This document shows positions 1 to 9,213 of a stretch of 64,000 nucleotides of DNA, piece after piece. The stretch covers positions 73,415,741 through 73,479,740 of the forward strand of contig CM041465.1 of NCBI GenBank assembly GCA_023213395.1. The letters run 5' to 3'. The position numbers and the translations under genes were made by a program. Within the stretch, counting starts at the first letter, position 1. Each line of letters opens with the position of its first letter. The stretch is from Cycas panzhihuaensis. Its lineage: Eukaryota > Cycadophyta. The notes below the pieces were generated by a model. That model searched no databases and had not been told where the DNA came from. It saw only the letters and a list, made by a program, of their open reading frames with translations.

Positions 1-2
1 AT

Positions 3-328
3 TGAAGGTTTGAATCAAGGAGATAGAGCGGAGCAGTACATTAAGTAATCGATCCATTGTAACATAAATACAATAATCTTTGTATTCAATCTATCTTGTG
101 AGAGTATAATAGATTTCCAAATATTAGTGGTATTAAAAGACACCAGGATTAGTCACCTCATAAAATATATAGTTTGATGGAGGAGGGAAACCTCCTCAAC
201 CTCTAAAATTCAAACAACATTAAAATAATATTTAACTCAAGTTAACATTAACCTTACCTGACTTACCTTAATATGTGTGTGCTCACGTGCAAAAAGTGGA
301 AGTGGGGTGATGAGCATTAACTCCAACA
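3..328 (-). repeat. 3' LTR of element A
   Basis: Direct repeat of 22807-23134 with roughly 32 differences by eye (about 10%), which makes A older than B and H inside it. On the minus strand it begins TGTTGGAGTTAATGCTCATC. Only two bases of left flank are visible. Confidence 0.92.
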
Positions 329-339
329 TTCTCTCCCTT
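329..339 (-). other. Polypurine tract of element A
   Basis: Read on the minus strand this is AAGGGAGAGAA, directly before the TG that opens the 3' LTR. It is the expected plus-strand DNA priming site and fixes the element's orientation. Confidence 0.8.
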
Positions 340-584
340 AATGGTCATCATGATTATCTTCACTTTTTTTTGAATTTGTGGTACATGTATTTGAGGAAAA
401 CTTTGAGAGAGTGATTGAATATATGTCCTTTAGTTTTGTCTTTATCTTTCTTAATATGATCATTAACCTGCATCATTGTCCTTACAAAGTAGTTTCTTTC
501 AACATAGTAGGGTTCAAGTGATCTCTAAGTAGTTGTGGCTTACTTCGAATGGAGAAGAGTGGCTTCATCTTTTACTTTATCTTC

Positions 585-1055
585 TTAATTCTTTGTTTTA
601 TGAGAGTCAATCAAATCATATATAAATACAACATCATCAAGTGCAACAACGTGATCATCAATTTTATTTAAGTCATCAACATTAGCCTTTTCAATATAAA
701 ACACTTGCTCTATTATCTGTCTCATATGTATAACATCATCAACATAGTTAAATTCATTCAAATCTAGGGTTTCTCCCCCATAAATTGATTCTAAAGTATC
801 CCAAATAGATTTGAATGTAGTTAACTCACTAACATTAATGAATACATCATCATTTATTGTGCTAAAGATTAATGCTATGACTTCATTATCCTTTCTTAAG
901 TTTCCTTTAAAATTTTGTTTATATTTTAGGTAACCATATTCAACAAGTTTCCAAAGGTTATTTTCACTAAGATGTGTTTTTAACAAGTCTTTTTAAACGT
1001 GAAAATTAGTCCCATCAAATGTGGGAATTAACACATCATCTGGATAAGTTGTCAT
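585..1055 (-). pseudogene. Gag-like protein relic (UBN2/copia-type gag) of element A
   Basis: The first in-frame ATG is at 1055 on the minus strand. The reading opens MTTYPDDVLIPTFDGTNFHV, then a stop codon stands where copia gag proteins normally have Trp (FDGTNFHVW), and the same frame continues to a stop at 585. The continuation has the usual gag order: a KDLLKTHL-like helix, LWKLVEYGY, then a TFKSIWDTLESIYGGE segment matching the conserved W..L...Y of UBN2-type gag. The total is about 157 codons, shorter than a full gag, and no CCHC zinc knuckle follows. It should form the particle shell. The in-frame stop and short length make it a pseudogene, although a single stop could also be recent. 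It is the only coding sequence of element A and sits next to the 3' LTR, not the 5' LTR. Confidence 0.7.
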
Positions 1056-1305
1056 TTATAAAACTTTTAGTTCATGAACTCAAATAAATAGATGAAGGCC
1101 TTTAATGAATGAATAACATAAAGTAGGTAATAAATGCTTTTCAACAAATTCCAACATAAATCCCTTAATCAATGTAGGTAAGTAATGAGATAAAATGCAT
1201 ATCCTTTTAAGATAAATGCTTTTCTTTAGGATGAAACTAAATCAATCAATTATTTTATGTAAACCTTAAAAGTAAAGGGATAAAGTGAACTATAGATAAT
1301 TTGAA

Positions 1306-1336
<31 letters not shown>

Positions 1337-1643
1337 TTTTAAATCAATGCCTTGGTAAATCAATGACTAAAAATAAGATGAAAAAAATATTTCCTTTTAA
1401 CAATGAAATAAAATACATGTAAATATATAATCAAATATCCTTTTGAGTTGAGAATGATAAATACTCCTTGAAGTGCTTTGAAAACCTTTTAAAGTTGAAA
1501 TGGAGCAAAAATGATTCTTGAATTTTAATTCCTTATTAAGAATAAATAACTATTAAATGAGCTCTTTTAAATTAAAGAAGAATACAAATATACTTATAAA
1601 ATAATCTTAAAATGTGCTCCTTCAATGAATGCTTGACAAGGGC
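1056..1643 (-). other. Non-coding interior of element A, segment 3
   Basis: AT-rich sequence between the gag start and element B with no coding frame that I can support. It contains a (TA)n microsatellite. The reading rejoins 12673 onward across B through the AAAAT duplication. Confidence 0.6.
1306..1333. repeat. (TA)n microsatellite
   Basis: About 14 uninterrupted TA units within the interior of element A. Confidence 0.95.
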
Positions 1644-1648
1644 AAAAT

Positions 1649-1860
1649 TGTTAGATATAATGTTTTATCTAACATATCTAGAGACTCACTTTGTATGTAA
1701 CATAAGATACTCACCATGTAGACACGTGTTAGTTAGACATGTGGCGGTTACATTTAGTTTCAAATGAGTTACAACTTCGACTTGTATAAATCTCCATTAT
1801 GATCATCAATAATCTATGAAGCATTCAGTTTCTCTTCACTTGTGTCTTAGAATTCTAACA
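1649..1860 (+). repeat. 5' LTR of element B
   Basis: A 212-bp copy of 12461-12672 bounded by TG and CA, followed at once by the primer-binding site. CTTGTATAAATCTCC near 1778-1792 is a plausible TATA region. Confidence 0.95.
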
Positions 1861-1872
1861 TGGTATCAGAGC
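1861..1872 (+). other. Primer-binding site of element B
   Basis: TGGTATCAGAGC is the canonical complement of the 3' end of plant initiator tRNA-Met, placed directly after the 5' LTR. Confidence 0.95.
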
Positions 1873-2583
1873 AGGTCATCTTGTCTGATTGAGAGACGGT
1901 TGTGCCAGCGATTCAAGTCGTGTCCAAGTGGGATAGAGGTAGTGCAACTGTGTGGAAGACTGAAGAAGTCTAGAAGGCAGGAAGGAGGCATCTGAAGCCC
2001 AGACCAGAATCAAAGCAAATAAGAGAAGAAATCTGGCTATGTACGGACACAGTACAGAATCGTACAGACCTGTACAGATGAAAAATAGAAGTGTTCAGAA
2101 TGAGTTAAAATTTGGCTAGAAGGTAGATCAGACTATCCTCGTCATCTTTTTCTACTAGCACAAAGTCATCAGAAGTTGTTTCAAAGGGGTTTTACCCATT
2201 TTTCAGAAGTGCGCGGGTCTAGAGACACAGGTACCCAAAATCATCATTTTTCTCTCGATTTTCTCTTTGAAAACGTTCATAGATTCTTTGTATACTTTGT
2301 ATGGCTCCATTGCGACTGGTCTTGATTAATTTAAAGGAGTGACTTAATTGTTATGAGCATTTTTCCAAAAAAAGCCTAACTGCCAGGGTTTCTTTTCGTG
2401 CCTTTTTTTTTTTTTTTCCAAACCAGGGGCTGCCTTAGAAAAATAATTTCAGATCTAGAATCCCCTTATCACCAGCTTTCTTTTGAGGTACAGTTTGCCA
2501 TCATCTCAGAGACTTTCCATACTGCATTTAAAATCCAGACTGCGAAATTCTAAGACGTCTGTAGTCTAATTTTTGTGTCCAGA
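1873..2583 (+). other. Untranslated leader of element B
   Basis: About 710 bp between the primer site and the gag frame. It includes a poly-T run near 2403-2417. I see no coding frame with a recognisable product. Confidence 0.6.
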
Positions 2584-3420
2584 ATATCTTCTTCTATTTT
2601 GGTCCTCTCTGATTCAGACAAGCTCACTGATAATAACTACCATATATAGAAAATCAAAATAGAGACCCTTCTGAGAGCTAAAAATGCTTAGCAAATAGCT
2701 CTAGAGAAAGAAGCCAAGCCCAAAATAGCTGGAACAGACATAATAAGCTAGGAAGAATGGGATAGTGCTGGGGTAATAGTGTTAAAATTATCCATTTCTG
2801 ACCCACTACTTGTGTATGTGGAAAACTTAACCAGTACTGCTAAAATCTGGAAGTGTTTTGAGAAATTGTATGGTCAGAAGAATAAAGCTAGAATAGTAGC
2901 ACTTAAGGAGGAATTATTCAAGATGCACATGAAGGAGATTGAAAATGTGACTGAATTCATGCACAAAGTCATATCCTTGCAGAATGATCTACTTAGTGCA
3001 GGCTCTATAATTTTTGATTCCGAACTGGTTGAAATGGTAGCCAGTAAATTGCCTAAATCCTTCGATGTCATAATTAACACCATTACAAACAATGATCAGA
3101 TAGTAACAATGACATTGGACACATTGACAGGACTACTCTTGAGGCAGGAACAAAGAAACAGAAGATATGAAGACTCTACAGAACTTGAAGATGCCTTTGT
3201 ATCCAGACTAAATCTGGGAACCAGAGGAAGAAGCAGAGGATGAGGAAGAGCTCCAGAGTTCAGAGCCCAGTCACGAGGAAGATGGTAGGATTCACAAGGA
3301 AGAAGATGCATCTTAGTGCCAAGACTGTGCTACAATTGTGGTAAGACGAGTCATTTTGCAAGTTCCTGTAGAGCATTTGATTTGCGTTATCACTGTGGCC
3401 AAGCAGGACATTTTCCATAC
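2584..3420 (+). pseudogene. Gag of element B, start lost and split by element C
   Basis: The frame aligns with the gag of the related element I. Where I has its ATG (62995), B has ATA at 2584-2586, so the start codon is lost. Early stops follow, then a long open stretch at 2779-3243 with the copia-gag signature KIWKCFEKLYG and a conserved VTEFMHKV..L segment. A stop at 3241 and a frameshift precede the zinc knuckle region. The first CCHC knuckle, CYNCGKTSHFASSC (3328-3369), is intact. A second knuckle begins RYHCGQAGHFPY, with its first Cys changed to Arg, and is cut by element C after 3420. Coding resumes after the duplicated target site at 9209-9213. The protein would have formed the virus-like particle. 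Two tandem knuckles are also seen in element I. Confidence 0.82.
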
Positions 3421-3434
3421 TGTTAGCGTGGCAG
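3421..3434 (+). repeat. Remnant of the 5' LTR of element C (14 bp)
   Basis: Identical to the first 14 bases of the 3' LTR at 8854-8867 and directly after the CATAC target duplication. The remaining ~340 bp of the LTR and the primer-binding site are not visible downstream, so a deletion after insertion is the simplest explanation. Confidence 0.7.
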
Positions 3435-4813
3435 ATTGGATCGGGGAGATTGGATCATTGGTTGGCGGGTGATGCCGTCTGACCCAAGACGAATCTTGAA
3501 GGTCCATCAACTCTAGCATCGTGCAGAAGCAGGCATAGAAAATCAGTGGTTGTTGGAGCAGTGGAGATCACTATTCAACAAAGTGTAAGGGTTATCGAAG
3601 TCAAAATTCAGGCGTGCAGAACTCGTTCTGTTGGTGACTTGGCGGCTTTGAGGACAACTTTCTTTGTATACAAGTAAGTTGATCAGAACACAATAAAACT
3701 CATAAGGAAAGAGCACTTTCTGGAGTCATCTACCTACAAGTCTGTATAAAGGAGAGATTGGAGCCTTTTTTGGATCGTTTTCAGCCTGCCACACTTGGTT
3801 TAGGTGTTGTATCTAGCAGATCTTCACATTTTTTGAGTTGTGCTTTCGTGACCCCTCTCCTTTGGTGAATTCACTGTATTGAGCCTGCATCTGTGTGTTA
3901 AGACATTGATGGGTTGTTTTAGAGACTTGTATACATAAAATAAGCGTTATCTGACCTAAAAGCAATGAGAGATATACAAAGCCAAAGTACGGATTATGCT
4001 GGCTGGGCGTGTTTCTCCCTGGCTGGGCGCCTTTCTACTGTGTTGGGCATGTTTGAAGTGTGGCTGGGCGTCTTTTCTTCTTAGCTGGGCGTGTTTCTCC
4101 CTGACTGGGCTCATTCTGAGGGTGGAGGGACTGCATTCAGGTCGTGAATCAGTCGTTTAAACAGCTAGGTTGACATGATAACCAACCGCTGTCCTTAAAC
4201 AACCGCGTCCTCTCTCTCTATCCCGTGCGACTTCTCAACATGTATTTTGGTTGATTTAGTGCTAAGTTTAGATCTTAGCATAGTTTAAATCTATTTGGTT
4301 GCTGATTTAAGGCACGTGGAGTAAGTGATAAGAGGCGGCTGTTCACAAAAGTCACATTTTTTTGGGAATATACCTTTTGGCATATTCCCCTCAAAGTGAA
4401 AATATAAAAAGTGACCCTTTATACTATTCAAATATGAACTTTTGTTGATATTTGAAGATAATACTTGGAGTATTGAAGCGTTGTTGACCCATTTCAAGCG
4501 TGGATCGAGGCGTTGTGTGTGTATTTGAGACTTGTGACCGTGCACCGTCATCTTATGGTACCTTCTTTGTACTAAAACGAGCATTTTTTGGTCATTTGGA
4601 GTGTCGGGTGTGACGTTTAATGACCACCTAAGGACGTTTGTTGACAGAAAAGGGAAGAATTACGATCGATTGGCTCAAGTGACGTGAGCATAATCTGTGT
4701 TAGGGTCCCTTGGAAGTGTGCTCGTGAAGCAAAGGAAGGTCACAAGGGTGCATTTTCGTCCTTAATACGTCCGTTTGGTATTGTGTACTTCATTTTGTAG
4801 CCAGATATTCGAG
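3435..4813 (+). other. Leader region of element C
   Basis: About 1.4 kb before the gag ATG with no recognisable coding frame. It includes the CTGGGCG repeat cluster at 3999-4112 and otherwise mixed, moderately GC-rich sequence. Confidence 0.6.
3999..4112 (+). repeat. Degenerate tandem repeat of a CTGGGCG-GTTTCTCCCT motif
   Basis: Five to six imperfect copies of a roughly 20-24-bp unit built on GGCTGGGCGTGTTTCTCCCT. Two copies are almost exact (starting near 4001 and 4084) and the others diverge in the second half. Confidence 0.8.
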
Positions 4814-5335
4814 ATGGAGAAGCTTATGCCGAAGGTTATCTTTAATGGTAACAACTTCAGCGAATGGAAGGCTAACATGGAGCTAATTCTAATGGTGAAC
4901 CAACTCCGGGGAATCACCAAGGCAAAACTTAAGTCAGTCCCACTTGACTATAAGGAGCGGATCAGACTTAAAGAGAAGCAATTTATAGCCGTTGGGCTAC
5001 TGAAACTTTCACTAGCGCCGAACCAGAGAGCCCTTGTTCACAATCTAGACGACCCAACTGAGATTTGGACGAAGTTGTGTGACACTTTTGAGAAGAAGCT
5101 GACGAATAGGCGTCTTGCTCTGATGTTGGAACTATTCAATTCAAAAGTCGAAGATGAGAACAACATCAGCTCCTACTTGAACAAGATAACTGACTTGAAG
5201 AATAAGTTAGAAGAGTTAAAGCAGAATTCGATCGATGATGTGCTTCTATTTGCGATAATCATGTTGAAGCTGCCAGCTGCATTCGCTACATTCCAGACCA
5301 TATACGGACGAAGTGATGGAGGCAGAAACTTTTGA
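4814..5335 (+). pseudogene. Gag, N-terminal part, of element C
   Basis: The ATG at 4814 opens MEKLMPKVIFNGNNFSEWK, the usual start of this copia gag group; upstream in-frame codons are only TTG. The frame holds the conserved core EIWTKLCDTFEKK, NRRLALMLELFNSK and KITDLKNKLEELK, ending in LPAAFATFQTIYGRS. Compared with element F, which keeps five extra bases here, a short deletion near 5310 shifts the frame and the ORF stops at 5335. The rest of gag continues one frame over from 5313. The product is the capsid-like structural protein that packages the element's RNA in the cytoplasm. F has the same region at 57552-57985 on the minus strand, with a truncated start. Confidence 0.87.
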
Positions 5336-6548
5336 CGGGTTTAAAAACCTAATTCTAGCAGAGGATGCCAAGTTAAAACATCATGGTTTGCTTGGAGGAT
5401 CCGGTTCAAGTCAGGCCTTAGCCATGAAAACTCAGCGGAAGGAGGCCTCGAAGGAGGAGAAGATCACACAACGGTCTGGAGAAAGCTCCCAAGACAAGAA
5501 GAAGTTTAATGGAAAGTGCAATTATTGCAAGAAGGATGGTCACCGTGAGAAGAACTGTTGGTTCAAGCATCGTGACAAACACAAAGGTAACCAGGATAAT
5601 AAAGGAAAGGGTGTTGTTGCCCATTGCGTCCGAGCACAAACCTTGTCAGCCGAATCAAATTGGAGAGACTATTGGGTATTGGATTCTGGAGTGCAGAAGC
5701 ACATCTCTTACCAGAGACGTAACTTTGATAAGTTAAACTCAAATCAGAGTGGAGCTGAGATTGTTCTTGGAGATGCCCACGTATTGCTAGTGGATGGTAT
5801 CAGTGATGTTTCCATTGCAGGAGGCAAGTTTTCCGGTGTATACTATGTACCCAAGATGCAGTTGAGCCTTTTGTCTGCTAGGGAGATCTGCAAACAAGGT
5901 ATGAAAGTGGAGCTCTATGAAGATAAGTGTCTGATTAAGGACCCAAAACAGAATTTTGTTGTCATTGCTGTCGGAAAAGTCATGGACAACTTCTGGGTGT
6001 TTGAGAAGTTTCGATCTCCGAAGAAGTCCTATGCCTTTGTTGCCAGTGCAGATGACATGAGTAAACTGTGGCAAAATCGCCTTGGGCACCTTAATTACAG
6101 AAGTATTGCACTGCTGAAGAGGTTGAAGATGGTGGATGGCCGCCGATTACACCTTTCGGATGGTGTATGCAAAGGATGCATGTATGGCAAGCATCATCGC
6201 TATCCTTTTGCTCGGGATAACGCCTGGAGAGCCAAGGAGAAGCTGGAGCTTGTGCATTCAGACATTATGGGACCACTTCCTAATCCTTCGATATCAGGAG
6301 CTCGTTATACACTCGTGTTTGTGGACGATTACACCAGGAAAGCCTGGGTTTATTTTCTCAAAAACAAGTCAAATGTATTTGATCGCTTCTGTGATTGGAA
6401 AGCGATGGTTGAAAACGAAAGTGAAAAGAAAATAAAAACTTTACGAAGTGATAATGGTAAGGAATACGACAATCATGCGTTTAATCAGTTCTGCCGCAAC
6501 CATAGTATAAAGCGGGAGTTTACGGTCCCGTATACCCCACAAATGTAA
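5313..6548 (+). pseudogene. Gag C-terminus, protease and integrase core of element C
   Basis: One open frame of about 411 codons after the gag frameshift. In order it holds the end of gag; a CCHC zinc knuckle CNYCKKDGHREKNC (5518-5559); an aspartic protease active site YWVLDSGVQKHIS with the catalytic DSG kept; a GAG-pre-integrase zinc-binding region where the first His of the usual LWHxRLGH is Gln (LWQNRLGH), paired with an intact CKGC; and the integrase core with HSD near 6258 and RSDNGKEY near 6447 (two of the three catalytic acids). The frame breaks at a stop at about 6546, just before the third catalytic Glu. Protease would cut the polyprotein and integrase would insert the cDNA. The lost His ligand and the frame break make the integrase non-functional as read. 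Confidence 0.9.
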
Positions 6549-6925
6549 TGGAGTTCTTTGAAAGAAAGAATCGTACCATGATGGAGATGGCGAGGTGTAT
6601 GGTGCATGCTAAAAACCTGCCACCAAAGTTTTGGGCAGAAGTTGTGGTAACTACTGTTTATATATTGAACAGGGTACCCACTCAGGCAGTTCGCAACATG
6701 ACCCTCGAAGAGAAATGGACCGGTCAGAAGCCTACCATTAGTCATTTGAGAACGTTTGGGTGTATAGCGTACGCCCACATCCCTGATGATACCCGCAAGA
6801 AGCTGGATCGGAAGAGTCTGAAGTGCATATTCATGGGGTATTGCACAGAGAACAAAGCTTACAGACTATGGAATCCACAAGGGGAGAAGATTGTGGTTAG
6901 TCGGGATGTTAAATTTGACGAGTAA
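6549..6925 (+). pseudogene. Integrase C-terminal part of element C
   Basis: Continues the integrase after a small indel. ERKNRTMMEMARCMVHAK holds the region of the third catalytic Glu, followed by FWAEVVVTTVYILNR and the copia C-terminal GKNEED-like region HLRTFGCIAYAHIPD and KCIFMGYCTENKAYRLW. It ends KFDE at a stop (6923-6925) where relatives continue. The matching stretch in element F lies at 46141-46420 on the minus strand. No own start codon is expected, since this is part of a polyprotein. Confidence 0.88.
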
Positions 6926-7285
6926 TCGACGTATCATGCTGAAAGAGCATCAGAGGAAGCTTTTTACCCTCCCCTTCTCCCATTCCCAGATTCTTCAAGC
7001 GAAGAGGACGATGAGCCAGTCGCTGTAGCACCTAAGGAAGCAGGACCAAGTGGGACGCGTAATAGTGAGGAACCGCCACTAGTAGAAGTACCTCCAACAA
7101 CGAGTCCTTCTATACCTTTATGGGCAAGGAAAACTCTTGAAGATTTTGGTGTGGCGATGCAAACTCTTCGATAATAGGCAGAAACCAAGTGACATGCTAG
7201 TCGAACTCTGCTGGTTGACACCAATGACTCCAGTGATCTTGATTTGTTTGCCGAAGCAAAAGGAGATCCATGATGGAGAGCTGCA
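6926..7285 (+). pseudogene. Integrase-RT linker of element C
   Basis: Low-complexity acidic/proline-rich linker (EEDDEPV, PSIPLWARKTLEDFG) in frame with the integrase C-terminus but interrupted by stops near 6923 and 7172. The homologous linker is seen in element F at 45800-46140. Confidence 0.65.
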
Positions 7286-8017
7286 ATGGAAGAAGAGTAT
7301 GGTTCTCTGATGAAGAACGATACGTGGGATTTGGTTCCACTACCTCCATCGAAGAATCTTGTTGGATGCAAGTGGGTCTATAAGACAAAGTTCTGCTCCG
7401 ATGGAGAGGTGGACAAGTATAAGGCCAGACTTGTTGCGCAGGGATTCAAGCAGAAAGAAGGAATTGACTATGAGGAGACGTTTACACCAGTCTCCAGAAT
7501 GACAACGGTCCACTTACTTATTTCCTTAGCAGCTACTTTAGATTGGGAGTTACACCATATGGACGTTAAGTCTGCATTCCTTAATGGGGATCTAAAGGAG
7601 GAGATATACATGTCGCAGCCTCTGGGATTCATTAAGGATGGCCAGGAGCATCTTGTTTGCTGTTTGAAGAAATCAATCTATGGCCTGAAACAAGCAGCTC
7701 GTGCTTGGTATGAGAAGATGGATGCTAAGTTGAAAGCTGAAGGTTTTGGAATTTCAGAACTCGACCCAAACCTATATGTGAAAAGAAGAGGGACTTCTGT
7801 AGTTGCTTGCGTGGTGTATGTGGATGATCTAATCATCGGTGGCAATCGTAGCAAGGCTATAGCCGAAGTCAAGTCCAATTTGGGAGCTTCATTCGACATG
7901 ACGAATCTTGGGAAACTTCACTATTTCTTGGGCATTCAGATCAGGCAGATGGAAGATAAGATTGTGTTGTTGCAATCCCAGTATGTGAAGAACTTATTGG
8001 AGAGATTTGGAATGTAA
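7286..8017 (+). CDS. Reverse transcriptase domain of element C (open frame)
   Basis: Open over 243 codons and the best-preserved pol segment in the window. It starts EEEYGSLMKNDTWDLVPLPP and holds the RVT_2 (copia RT) blocks: [53 protein letters not shown] and the catalytic YVDD (VVYVDDLIIGG, near 7818-7830). It ends LLQSQYVKNLLERFGM at a stop where intact copies run on into RNase H. It would copy element RNA into DNA inside the particle. As it is part of a polyprotein, the ATG at 7286 is probably not a natural start. Confidence 0.92.
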   Translation: MEEEYGSLMKNDTWDLVPLPPSKNLVGCKWVYKTKFCSDGEVDKYKARLVAQGFKQKEGIDYEETFTPVSRMTTVHLLISLAATLDWELHHMDVKSAFLNGDLKEEIYMSQPLGFIKDGQEHLVCCLKKSIYGLKQAARAWYEKMDAKLKAEGFGISELDPNLYVKRRGTSVVACVVYVDDLIIGGNRSKAIAEVKSNLGASFDMTNLGKLHYFLGIQIRQMEDKIVLLQSQYVKNLLERFGM

Positions 8018-8787
8018 CACTGCAAACCTATTGCAACACCTTGTGTCAAAGGTACAAGATTGCAGAAGGATATGGCCAAACCTTCTGTAGATGGTACAAC
8101 GTATCATTAGTTGGTAGGGAGTCTCATTTATTTGACTCATACCAGGCCAGATATCGCATACGCTGTTGGATTGGTTTCCCGCTACATGCAGAAGCCACAG
8201 GAGCCTCATTTGGTGGCAGCAAAACAGATTTTGAAATATCTAAAGGGGACAATCAATTTTGGTCTTGAATACCGCAGAGGTGAGAAGATCAGGTTGCATG
8301 GCTACACGGATGCTGATTGGGGAGGAGATTCCGACGATCAGAAGTCCACTACTGGATACCTGTTTAGTATTGGCAATGGATTTGTTTCGTGGCAGTCAAA
8401 GAAGCAACAGACAGTGGCACTATCTTCTACAGAAGCAGAATATCAAGGACTCAGTGCTGGTGCGAAAGAAGTAGTATGGAATTTCTTGGCGTTTCCAATG
8501 GGCATCTGATTCTCTTTATTGATAATCAGAGTACCATTTGGCTGTCGAAGAATCCAGAGTTTCATGCGCGTACAAAGCATATTGAGATTCAGCACCATTA
8601 CATTCGTAAGCTGATCAAGTCAGGGAAACTGCAGGTCAACTATTGTCCGAGTGAATTACAACTTGTGCACGTGTTTACCAAGCCTCTCACTGAAGACCAT
8701 TTCACGAAGATGTGTACCAGATTAGGACTCACCGATGTTATCCTTGAGGGGGGATGTATCAACAAGGATAAAGAAGCTGCAGGATAG
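8018..8787 (+). pseudogene. RT C-terminus and RNase H of element C
   Basis: Two overlapping frames carry this domain. The first has GSLIYLTHTRPDIAYAVG, then GYTDADWGGD and KSTTGYLFSIG, with the RNase H catalytic Asp in DADW, and [19 protein letters not shown], ending at 8509. The second frame (from about 8500) continues FIDNQSTIWLSKNPEFHARTKHIE and IQHHYIRKLIKSGKL, ending PLTEDHFTKMCTRLGL. At least two frame breaks separate the pieces. RNase H removes template RNA during cDNA synthesis. Confidence 0.88.
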
Positions 8788-8840
8788 TCCCAGCCTTCGT
8801 GATAACTCAGCTGGCCGACGTTGCAGATTCTCCACATTCA

Positions 8841-8853
8841 CATTAAGGGGGGA
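8841..8853 (+). other. Polypurine tract of element C
   Basis: CATTAAGGGGGGA directly precedes the TGTTAGCG start of the 3' LTR. Element F has the closely matching CATTAAAGGGGGA at the same place. Confidence 0.9.
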
Positions 8854-9208
8854 TGTTAGCGTGGCAGTTAATTATTAAGCCACTTAATTAATGTTAATGT
8901 GGTTTAATTATGTGAAACGGTGTGAGCGAAAATGTGCGACTTATTCGGAGGGTCACAACCCTAATCAGGTGGCACCTCTTGGAGAGTATAAAAGCCTTGA
9001 GGCCTTGTATATTCCTCATCCAAGTTCATTGTGTAATAATCAATGATCCCTTGAGGATCCTTTTGTGGTGAGTTTTTTCCTGAAAGGGTTTCCCACGTAT
9101 ATCCTGTGTTCTGTGCCTATCTTCTATGTATATTTTATATTGTGCTTGCTGTGTATGGTAAAAGATCCTACGTATGAGAACACATGTATGTCTTTATGTT
9201 CTCGAACA
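8854..9208 (+). repeat. 3' LTR of element C
   Basis: 355 bp from TGTTAGCGTGG to CTCGAACA, then the CATAC target duplication. A TATA-like GAGTATAAAAGCC lies near 8983-8995. The LTR of F (36800-37134) aligns with it along most of its length. Confidence 0.92.
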
Positions 9209-9213
9209 CATAC

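Larger units (their letters stand above)
3421..9208 (+). mobile_element. Element C: Ty1-copia retrotransposon inserted in the gag of element B
   Basis: CATAC at 3416-3420 and 9209-9213 is a perfect 5-bp target duplication, and B's gag frame rejoins across it. The 3' LTR (8854-9208, 355 bp) is complete. At the 5' end only the first 14 bases of the LTR (TGTTAGCGTGGCAG) remain before unrelated-looking leader sequence, and no primer site was found. Coding order: gag, zinc knuckle, protease, integrase, RT, RNase H. A few frameshifts break it, but the RT frame is open over 243 codons. Element F at 36800-57985 is an older member of the same family in the opposite orientation. Confidence 0.92.

Noticed and set aside
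3435-4813. Hidden full 5' LTR of C
   Set aside because: Blocks of the 3' LTR (for example GTGTGAGCGAAAATG and CTTGAGGATCC) are not found in this stretch, so only the 14-bp remnant is supported.
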